DNA of 6,371 nucleotides, from the NCBI GenBank assembly GCA_937889205.1, contig CALARN010000177.1, positions 1 to 6,371 of the forward strand, in the 5' to 3' direction. This document shows positions 1-5,719 of the stretch, in pieces; the stretch's first letter is position 1; each line of letters opens with the position of its first letter. The position numbers were made by a program, and so were the translations under genes. This DNA is from an uncultured bacterium (GTDB lineage: Bacteria > Patescibacteriota > Dojkabacteria > B142 > OLB20). Under the pieces are notes generated by a model. That model made no database searches. It saw only the letters and a program-made list of their open reading frames with translations, and was not told the origin of the DNA.

Positions 1-1
1 G

Positions 2-2836
2 AATGAGTATCCTGGGTTAGTAAGATTCTCTGGTAGTAGAGGGACTGTCGATGTGTCGTATCCCCGCATTGGCACGGCAGTAACTTGCGCTATGGTTGAT
101 TTTAGGGATGTGCGCAGACCACTTTATCTAGATGTGCAAAGTTTTAATCATAAGTTACCAAAAGTAGTAGATGAGAAAGTTGCAGAAGAAACAAATGATG
201 ATAGTTGGTGGACCAAATTAATCGATTTTATTAAAGACTTAAATATTTTTTCACAGAGTACAAAAAAGAAAGAGGCTGATCAAATAAAAACAATTGCTCA
301 AATAATGAGTCAAACAATTTCTGAAGAGTTAAATGAGCCTTTAGCTTATAGAGATACAACAGTAAGTACTCGTCTATCAGGATTAGAGGAGATGTGTTCT
401 GATTTAATTGGTAAGCCAATTGCAAAAGTAAATATTTCTGATGATTTGAAGGCTGGTGAAAGTAGGGATTCGTTTGTAGTGAATCGAGATCAAGAATTGA
501 AACAACTCGATCATACTGAGCTATGCGACTTGCAGTATATGGATGGTAGAGTTTACGGAGCAAAATGCACAATGAATAATGGAGAAATATTTGATATGCC
601 TGCCGGAAGTTCAGTTATGGGTGGAGGTAGCCTTATACCAAAGCCGTATGAAATAGTAATTGGATATGATCCTGATGCTAACCCAATAACCGAGTGTGTG
701 CCTTCAACTATTTGTGGAACTGAAGTTGGGTGTAGTGCAACCTATGCTGATGTATACAAATCATGTCGTGGTTCTGATACTGTAGCTTTAGCTGAAAAGC
801 ATCCTAAGGTATTTTATAAACTAAACGAAGCAGGTTATGATGAACTTATTTTTCCTGCAGGTAACAAATTACTAGAAAAAGTAGTAAATAGTGGTGATCA
901 GATTAACTCACCTTATGCTGTTTTATATGGAGAGAATATTGGAATTAAAATTAACAGTGAGCATCAAATCTACGATTTAAATAGTAAAAACAAAGCATAC
1001 TCAGTTGACGGTAGTAGTGGACCAGATTATGATGTAAATAGTCTAAGAACACCATTTTTCTCGTCAATATCTTATGAGAAAATCCCATACAATTACTATA
1101 TTCCTGAAGATTACAAAGGCAAATACGATGGGTATAGTTCTTTCTTCAGTTCTGGCTTTAAACCGGTTATTCCTAGACCAATTAAATCTCAATTTTATTA
1201 TCCATATTTAGGTCAGATTCCAAGGATTTTAGAAAGATTAGCTGTAATTCATACTAATGCTAATAATCCTGAGACTAATTGTGCTTTAAATTCAAGCTGT
1301 AGAGGTTCAATATTTGGCACAAGCACTACAAATGAAGCTTTGATAAATGATGAATCTGCTGAAGTACTTGGTTTATTTAATTGGAATAAAGATGTATCAC
1401 AAGACATTAAAGATCCGCAATTAAATTTTTGTTCAGAACAAGCCGAAGACAGAAAAGGTATAGATGATTGTTATGTTGGTAAAAATGAATCAAGAAATGG
1501 TGATCCAATAAGAGATTATTTATGTTCTGTTGGTTTAGAATATGATTGTGATTGTGAGACTGATGATGAACCAGGTGGTATTATTGAGAATAATTGTGCT
1601 ATGGGTAATATTGCTGGAAAGGTTGGTTGGCCTTCTGATCCTGCTAGAGTTGTAAATACAACTTGTATAGCGGGGTTTAATTGTGACACTACTCATTCTG
1701 TTGGGTTTGATATTGCAACAGGTAAAGTTCAAGGAGTACCAATATATGCAGTAGCAGATGGAATGGTAGTATTTGTCAGAGATGGATACAGTATCAATTG
1801 CTGGGGTGATAAAGATGCTTGTGCAGCTGCTATTCCATTTACATCTGATGAATTTAATGGTTGGCATTCAGGCTATGGGAATGTGATTGGTATTAAACAT
1901 GCTGACGGTATATCTGTATATGCTCATAATGAAAATGGTTCTGCTAAAGTAAAGGTTGGAGATTGTGTCACTAAGGGGCAACATATAGCCAATATAGGTA
2001 GTGTTGGTAATTCATCGGGCGAGCATATTCATTTCGAATTAAGAAAATTGAATTGTACCGCTTATACAGCAGACTGCATGTTACATGTAAGTAATGCAGA
2101 AAAGGATTTTGGAGGATTATTTGATGAAGCACCCTCTGGCAATGAAAATGACGATGAAAGTACCGGAGGCGCTAAAGTTAAGAATTATTGTCTTATCAGT
2201 CATGATCCTAAGTATTCTGGAGTTGGACCAAAATCAGAAAATATTGCATGTTTGATAAAAAATGCAGTTGATAGCATTAATAGTTCAATGGGCGGCTACT
2301 ATGTCTCCCCTGAGATTGTTTATGCAATTTTAAAAGGGGAATCAGGATTTAGATGTAATAATTCTGATAGCACAATGTGTAATACAGGCGATCCTAATCA
2401 GATTAGTAATATTATCCCCTGGATCTGTTGGAATAATCCAGGGTACCCCTGTGATGATGGTGTGGGTTTGTCTCAATCGCTTAGTGGTGTCTTTAATAAA
2501 ACAGTAGGAGGTAATTTAGATGCTATGTATGCCTGTAAAGAATATATTGGTACGTCAACTAGTGATGGTAATGATTCCCTATCATCTAACTCTGCTTTTT
2601 CAAGAAAAAGAGTTGGAGATGCAATTTGTTATGTAGCTTTGTATGGAGCAAATGTAGGTAAAAGAATTGGATTCAATGAGTCTGATCGTAAGGATGTAAA
2701 TAAAGGAATGATTATTGCCGAAGATTACACCTGCCCTTCACAAGACACATGGTGTGCTAGAGCCGATCAGAATTACAGACCTGCATTAGTATATGCTTTA
2801 GATAGTGGGATTATGCTTAATTGTAAAACAGAATAG
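2..2836 (+). CDS. Secreted Cys-rich peptidoglycan hydrolase, M23 peptidase plus lytic transglycosylase domain (5' end outside window)
   Basis: The frame is open from base 2, so the gene begins upstream; a GTG at 53 is in frame but is probably internal. Residues below count from that GTG. The first ~500 residues match nothing I recognise. Residues ~535-670 form an M23/LytM zinc endopeptidase, which cuts peptidoglycan cross-bridges: H548 and D553 in THSVGFD, the ADG strand, H625 in YAH, and H658/H660 in the closing HxH motif GEHIHFEL. A ~25-residue insertion with two Cys splits the core. After an acidic, Gly-rich linker (~683-707), residues ~725-925 look like a lysozyme-fold lytic transglycosylase: catalytic-type Glu763 in KGESGF and a later GVGLSQ matching the GLMQ-like motif. 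About 34 Cys in the visible part suggest an extracytoplasmic, disulfide-bonded protein. Such two-domain hydrolases often accompany type IV secretion or surface machinery; that role is inference. The M23 call is strong, the transglycosylase call good, the N-terminal part unknown. Confidence 0.88.
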   Translation, partial: NEYPGLVRFSGSRGTVDVSYPRIGTAVTCAMVDFRDVRRPLYLDVQSFNHKLPKVVDEKVAEETNDDSWWTKLIDFIKDLNIFSQSTKKKEADQIKTIAQIMSQTISEELNEPLAYRDTTVSTRLSGLEEMCSDLIGKPIAKVNISDDLKAGESRDSFVVNRDQELKQLDHTELCDLQYMDGRVYGAKCTMNNGEIFDMPAGSSVMGGGSLIPKPYEIVIGYDPDANPITECVPSTICGTEVGCSATYADVYKSCRGSDTVALAEKHPKVFYKLNEAGYDELIFPAGNKLLEKVVNSGDQINSPYAVLYGENIGIKINSEHQIYDLNSKNKAYSVDGSSGPDYDVNSLRTPFFSSISYEKIPYNYYIPEDYKGKYDGYSSFFSSGFKPVIPRPIKSQFYYPYLGQIPRILERLAVIHTNANNPETNCALNSSCRGSIFGTSTTNEALINDESAEVLGLFNWNKDVSQDIKDPQLNFCSEQAEDRKGIDDCYVGKNESRNGDPIRDYLCSVGLEYDCDCETDDEPGGIIENNCAMGNIAGKVGWPSDPARVVNTTCIAGFNCDTTHSVGFDIATGKVQGVPIYAVADGMVVFVRDGYSINCWGDKDACAAAIPFTSDEFNGWHSGYGNVIGIKHADGISVYAHNENGSAKVKVGDCVTKGQHIANIGSVGNSSGEHIHFELRKLNCTAYTADCMLHVSNAEKDFGGLFDEAPSGNENDDESTGGAKVKNYCLISHDPKYSGVGPKSENIACLIKNAVDSINSSMGGYYVSPEIVYAILKGESGFRCNNSDSTMCNTGDPNQISNIIPWICWNNPGYPCDDGVGLSQSLSGVFNKTVGGNLDAMYACKEYIGTSTSDGNDSLSSNSAFSRKRVGDAICYVALYGANVGKRIGFNESDRKDVNKGMIIAEDYTCPSQDTWCARADQNYRPALVYALDSGIMLNCKTE

Positions 2837-2838
2837 TT

Positions 2839-3246
2839 ATGCAAACTGAGAAAATTGAAAAGATTATATATTTTTTAAAAAACAATAAGTTACTTGTCTT
2901 TGTTTTAACTTTAGCTTTTGTATTGTTGCTTATTTTACTATTCAATACAGGTGTTAGTACACAAGATAATCTTGATTCGCGTAGTTATTATAATTCAGGT
3001 GATTATATACCTATTAGTGAATCAACTGATTTTATTTTCTATAAAGATGCCAATGGATATCATGTATTTGTGAGCGATCCTAATAAAACAAATAAAGAGT
3101 TAATACGCAGAACTTTAAATATTCCGGAAAATTTTGAGTTTGATATAGTATTGCCTAATGCATTCTCAAGAGGAACGGTTCAGTTAGACAATGAAAACCT
3201 TGTCACACCTGAGCCAGTTGATATTGATAATCCTGAAGGAAATTAA
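2839..3246 (+). CDS. Small single-pass membrane protein of unknown function
   Basis: A 135-residue protein I do not recognise. It has a basic, Lys-rich N-terminal tail (residues 1-17), one strongly hydrophobic segment at ~18-36 rich in Leu/Val/Phe, then a polar C-terminal domain of about 95 residues rich in Asp, Asn, Tyr and Pro with no Cys. By the positive-inside rule the short N-terminus is cytoplasmic and the C-terminal domain lies outside. The lack of a clear signal-peptidase site after the segment favours a membrane anchor over a cleaved signal. ATG lies two bases after the TAG of the large hydrolase gene with no Shine-Dalgarno sequence, so expression probably depends on translational coupling. 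That places it in the same operon, perhaps as a membrane partner or anchor for the hydrolase (inference). The tail ends in a stop codon that overlaps the proS stop on the other strand. Confidence 0.8.
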   Translation: MQTEKIEKIIYFLKNNKLLVFVLTLAFVLLLILLFNTGVSTQDNLDSRSYYNSGDYIPISESTDFIFYKDANGYHVFVSDPNKTNKELIRRTLNIPENFEFDIVLPNAFSRGTVQLDNENLVTPEPVDIDNPEGN

Positions 3247-4955
3247 AATACTTCTTCGATTCTTAACCATTGCGAAGAATCAGCATTTCTCAATTTTACT
3301 TCATAGGTATCCGAAGCCTCTAATGATTTCTTTGAAATAATTATTCTTTTTGGAATACCAATCAAATCGGCATCGCCCAGTTTCTCGCCTACTGAAACCC
3401 CCACTCTATCATCAAACAGTACTTCTACGCCTTTGTCTAAAAGCTTTTGATACATTTCTTCTGCTTTTAATTTAACGTTTTCGTCTTCGAGATTTAGCCC
3501 TACTAAGTGAATTTGAAAAGGAGCAACTTCTTGTGGCCAGATTATGCCATTATCGTCATGGAATTTTTCTACAATTACACCCATGATTCTTGAAGTGCCG
3601 ATTCCGTAGCAGCCCATGTAGATAGTCTGTTGTTTACCAGACTCGTCGATATATTTAAAATCGAAGGCATCAGTAAATTTGCTACCTAAAGTAAAGATAT
3701 TACCAACTTCAGAGGCTTTAACAACTTCATAAACCTCATTGGTTTCTGGGTTCAGATCGCCCTCTTTTGCAAGCTTAAAATCATAAAATTTATCTGGTTC
3801 GGGTAGATCTCTGCCAAAATTAACATTTATTACATGATAATTAGTTTTATTAGCACCAGTTTCGAAATTAATTCTACCTTGGCATGAATCGTCAAAATAT
3901 ACGGGTATTTCTTTTGGCAAGTTAATTACGCCGGCGTATCCAACCTCGGCACCTGTTTTTTCTGTAATTAGTTCTTTTGTTGCTAATTTTAAGTCATATC
4001 TATCTAGTGCATTTTTTAGCTTTAGCTCATTAACTTCATAATCGCCTCTTACTGCTACGGCAATAAGTTCTTTGTTATCGGTTTCATAAAAAAGAGTCTT
4101 GGTAGTTTTTTCGACAGGAATGTTTAATAACTTCGCTAATGGGTCAACTCCAATTAAGCCTTCTCCAAAAACATCTTCTTTTTCGGCAACAACTTCACCC
4201 TCTTGATTGAAATGAGGAGCTTTAGCTGGTGCTATTTCACGGTTATAATTGATATTATTGCTAAGACTGCGAAAAATTAAATCTTCACCTGCATTACAAA
4301 TAGTTTGGAATTCGTGTGAATATTCTTTGGTAAAATCTCCTCCGGATGCCCAAGCAATGATGGTATCATCTCCTATCCCTAGTCTTTTGAAGACATTTAC
4401 ATAAGCTTGTTTGGCTACTTCATAGTATGTTTTCATGTCATCCATGCTGACATGAAAGCTGTACATATCTTTCATGCGAAATTCTCGACAGCGCATTAAG
4501 CCAGATTTAGCCCTAGGTTCATTGCGAAATTTGTTTTGGATTTGAAATAAAGACAATGGTAGTTGTTTGTAGCTAAAAGTAAATTTGCTGGCTAGTGGTG
4601 TGACAATCTCCTCATGCGTTGAGTTTAAAATATAGCTAGAATCGTTTTTCGCAAGTGATGCCTGATTAGCTCCAATTGTCTGCATAATGACATCTACGGT
4701 ATCTAACCTGCCCGTTTTTTGCCATAGCTCACGAGGAGATAGCGAGGGCATTAGCACTTCATTACTTATCTTACTCATTTCTTCTCTAACCACTGTTTCG
4801 ATTTTATTCATTACTCTTAAGCCAAGAGGTAGCATAGTATAAACACCGGCCATTAACTGATCAATGTACCCCGCCTTAATAAGTAAAGTCGCATTTACTG
4901 AATCAAATGATTTGGCTTTTTTATTTGTTTTACCGAACAATTGTGAATATCTCAT
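3243..4955 (-). CDS. proS: Proline--tRNA ligase (ProRS, bacterial type with insertion/editing domain)
   Basis: Class II aminoacyl-tRNA synthetase that charges tRNA-Pro with proline in the cytoplasm. At 570 residues it is the usual length for the bacterial form. Visible landmarks: motif 1 region with LPLGLRVMNKIE (~43-53); the proline/ATP-binding THEE segment (113-116); motif 2 FRNEPR through REFRMKDMYSFH (143-168); SHEFQ and GED (213-224); an insertion (INS) domain at ~225-400 that in homologues hydrolyses mischarged Ala-tRNA-Pro, with the KTTKTLFY segment (283-290) where the family's editing lysine lies; motif 3 GCYGIGTSR (448-456); and a C-terminal anticodon-binding domain with VLFDDR and LIGIPKR (512-537). 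The ATG fits the family N-terminus (SQLFGKT). No Shine-Dalgarno sequence precedes it; the 12 bases upstream are A/T rich and follow directly on the U-run of the leader terminator. Expression is controlled by the T-box leader upstream. Its stop overlaps that of the convergent plus-strand gene by four bases. Confidence 0.98.
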   Translation of the reverse strand: MRYSQLFGKTNKKAKSFDSVNATLLIKAGYIDQLMAGVYTMLPLGLRVMNKIETVVREEMSKISNEVLMPSLSPRELWQKTGRLDTVDVIMQTIGANQASLAKNDSSYILNSTHEEIVTPLASKFTFSYKQLPLSLFQIQNKFRNEPRAKSGLMRCREFRMKDMYSFHVSMDDMKTYYEVAKQAYVNVFKRLGIGDDTIIAWASGGDFTKEYSHEFQTICNAGEDLIFRSLSNNINYNREIAPAKAPHFNQEGEVVAEKEDVFGEGLIGVDPLAKLLNIPVEKTTKTLFYETDNKELIAVAVRGDYEVNELKLKNALDRYDLKLATKELITEKTGAEVGYAGVINLPKEIPVYFDDSCQGRINFETGANKTNYHVINVNFGRDLPEPDKFYDFKLAKEGDLNPETNEVYEVVKASEVGNIFTLGSKFTDAFDFKYIDESGKQQTIYMGCYGIGTSRIMGVIVEKFHDDNGIIWPQEVAPFQIHLVGLNLEDENVKLKAEEMYQKLLDKGVEVLFDDRVGVSVGEKLGDADLIGIPKRIIISKKSLEASDTYEVKLRNADSSQWLRIEEVF

Positions 4956-4967
4956 GTTATTTTTATT

Positions 4968-5018
4968 AAAAAAAAAGTCCTCACAATAAATACCTAAAAA
5001 GATATCTATTGTAAGGAC
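4968..5018 (-). terminator. Intrinsic terminator of the proS T-box leader
   Basis: On the minus strand GUCCUUACAAUAGAUAUC (5018-5001) pairs without interruption to GGUAUUUAUUGUGAGGAC (4994-4977): 18 bp including three G-U pairs, with the 6-base loop UUUUUA. Nine U residues (4976-4968) follow at once. This is a strong Rho-independent terminator whose first arm is shared with the antiterminator. The U-run stops 12 bases before the proS ATG. Because ssb has no other terminator, this element probably also ends ssb read-through transcripts when tRNA-Pro is well charged (inference). Confidence 0.95.
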
Positions 5019-5046
5019 GATTGTGATTATCGTGGTACCACCTTAC
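5011..5046 (-). promoter_or_regulatory. T-box antiterminator with UGGUACC bulge
   Basis: On the minus strand GUAAGG (5046-5041) pairs with CCUUAC (5016-5011) to form the lower helix. The 7-base bulge UGGUACC (5040-5034) follows, then the upper helix ACGAU (5033-5029) with AUCGU (5021-5017) closed by the loop AAUCACA. Every element sits where the T-box antiterminator requires it, with perfect pairing in both helices. The bases at 5018-5011 also form the 5' arm of the terminator, so the two structures exclude each other. Confidence 0.93.
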
Positions 5047-5106
5047 TTACTGCTTATTAATCGCAATTGCACTAGCGAAATCAGTTAGCATTTCATCATG
5101 AAGCTT

Positions 5107-5161
5107 AGTTCGTGAATTCCTGCTATTGCTCTAGGTTTGGGAAAACCTTTCGTTGCAAACT
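5107..5161 (-). promoter_or_regulatory. Shortened Stem I / specifier region of the proS T-box
   Basis: The first ~55 transcribed bases can close on themselves through AGUUUG (5161-5156) with CGAACU (5112-5107). UUGC (5158-5155) can alternatively pair with GCAA (5129-5126). Inside lies a clean 6-bp hairpin AGGUUU/AAACCU (5148-5143 with 5138-5133) whose loop is UCCC (5142-5139). If the top A-U pairs open, the loop is UUCCCA. This places a proline codon (CCC, or CCA by one-base shift) in a terminal loop. A CCU at 5135-5133 lies mostly in the stem. I see no AGUA-type specifier-loop strand, no GAUGA kink-turn and no long apical arm of a canonical Stem I. The folding is by hand, so the pairing scheme is inference. 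Confidence 0.5.
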
Positions 5162-5169
5162 TATCAAGT

Positions 5170-5198
5170 ATTTTAACCTATTAAATTTAGAATGGCAA
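5170..5198 (-). promoter_or_regulatory. Sigma70-type promoter for the proS leader, overlapping the ssb 3' end
   Basis: On the minus strand a -35 box TTGCCA (5198-5193) is followed by exactly 17 bases and a -10 box TAAAAT (5175-5170). Each matches the consensus at five of six positions. Transcription would start near 5164-5162, which places the first pairing strand of the leader at the very 5' end of the RNA. The -35 box lies within the final Leu-Pro-Phe codons of ssb. Position, spacing and box quality agree, but no start site has been measured. Confidence 0.75.
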
Positions 5199-5696
5199 AT
5201 CGTCAGGATCAATTACACTATTATCTTGAGATTTACCTTTCGATGATTTTGCTTTACTAGCGGACAAGTCCTCCATGGCTGCATCGCCAATGTCTTCTGA
5301 GTAGGCGCTATCGTTTTTTTGAGCTGGATAATTACCACCACTTTGGCCTGGACCTCGTTCATAACGATCAAGCAGCAATACTTTGTCAACGACTACTTCT
5401 GTCTTGTAATTTGTTTTACCATCTTTATCTTGCCAGTTTCGTGTTTGAATATGGCCATTAACATATACTCTAGTACCTTTTCTTGCTCTTTGAGAAAACA
5501 TTTCAACTGAATTACCAAACATGACTATATTATGAAAAGTAACATCATCTTTCCACTCGGTAGAATCTGGTAAACGATAACTTCTATTAGTAGCAATGCT
5601 AAAATTTGCAACTGCCTTACCATTGGGAGTATAGCGAACATCGATATCTTTCGTGATGTTACCAATCAGGGTGACGGAATTTATATCGCCAAACAT
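5187..5696 (-). CDS. ssb: Single-stranded DNA-binding protein
   Basis: Binds and protects single-stranded DNA during replication, recombination and repair, and recruits partner proteins through its C-terminal tip. The protein has 169 residues, normal for bacterial SSB. An OB-fold domain spans ~1-112: the N-terminal strand SVTLIGNITKD (7-17), RYTPNGKAVANFSIATNRS (21-39), aromatic residues at the usual DNA-stacking positions (W48, F54, W88), KGTRVYVNGHI (73-83) and TEVVVDKVLLL (99-109). A flexible Gly/Ser/Lys linker (~113-160) follows, ending in the acidic tip DPDDLPF, the classic partner-binding motif. ATG at 5696-5694 fits the family start. It has an A/T-rich upstream stretch with no Shine-Dalgarno sequence and lies 23 bases after the stop of the membrane-protein gene. 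The last codons contain the -35 box of the proS promoter. Confidence 0.98.
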   Translation of the reverse strand: MFGDINSVTLIGNITKDIDVRYTPNGKAVANFSIATNRSYRLPDSTEWKDDVTFHNIVMFGNSVEMFSQRARKGTRVYVNGHIQTRNWQDKDGKTNYKTEVVVDKVLLLDRYERGPGQSGGNYPAQKNDSAYSEDIGDAAMEDLSASKAKSSKGKSQDNSVIDPDDLPF

Positions 5697-5719
5697 ATTT
5701 TTTAAAAATGAGAAATTAG

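Larger units (their letters stand above)
4968..5164 (-). promoter_or_regulatory. T-box riboswitch leader of proS (tRNA-Pro-sensing transcription attenuator)
   Basis: Read on the minus strand, the leader has the parts of a T-box in order: an upstream stem-loop region (5161-5107), a small hairpin (5105-5087), a longer imperfect Stem III-like hairpin closed by CUG/CAG with UCGC/GCGA inside (5084-5050), the T-box core AAGGUGGUACCACG (5044-5031), and an intrinsic terminator ending just before proS. In this family, uncharged cognate tRNA pairs its anticodon with a specifier codon in the leader and its 3' end with the UGGN bulge, favouring the antiterminator and allowing read-through. Here the bulge reads UGGU, complementary to ACCA, which fits the A73 discriminator normal for tRNA-Pro. 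The antiterminator/terminator pair and the position before a synthetase gene make the class assignment firm. The 5' domain is much shorter than canonical, and the specifier is uncertain (CCC or CCA in the 5139-5142 loop is the best candidate). Confidence 0.93.

Noticed and set aside
53..55. GTG as the start codon of the large hydrolase gene
   Set aside because: The same frame is open to base 2 with plausible coding sequence (NEYPGLVRFSGSRG), there is no ribosome-binding signal, and no signal peptide follows, although the protein must be exported.
1535..1867. Antisense open frames over the hydrolase gene (also 231-572) and plus-strand frames over ssb and the membrane-protein gene (5319-5510, 5653-5835)
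   Set aside because: They lie fully or largely opposite well-supported genes, show no family resemblance, and have compositions expected of shadow frames.
2417..2443. Perfect 8-bp inverted repeat CCCTGGAT / ATCCAGGG with an 11-base loop
   Set aside because: It lies inside the transglycosylase domain coding sequence, has no following U-run, and encodes ordinary residues (PWICWNNPG), so chance is the simplest explanation.
3252..3281. Alternative hairpins TTCTTCG/CGAAGAA and GATTCTT/AAGAATC just past the plus-strand stop, a possible terminator for the plus-strand operon
   Set aside because: The 7-bp stems have loops of 10-14 bases and are followed by mixed sequence rather than a U-run. They also lie within the C-terminal codons of proS.
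5107..5119. GAAUUCACGAACU on the minus strand read as a canonical specifier segment with UUC (Phe) as the codon
   Set aside because: The pattern superficially resembles GAA-NNN-A of canonical Stem I, but there is no matching AGUA or kink-turn strand on the 5' side, and a Phe codon disagrees with the ProRS gene downstream.
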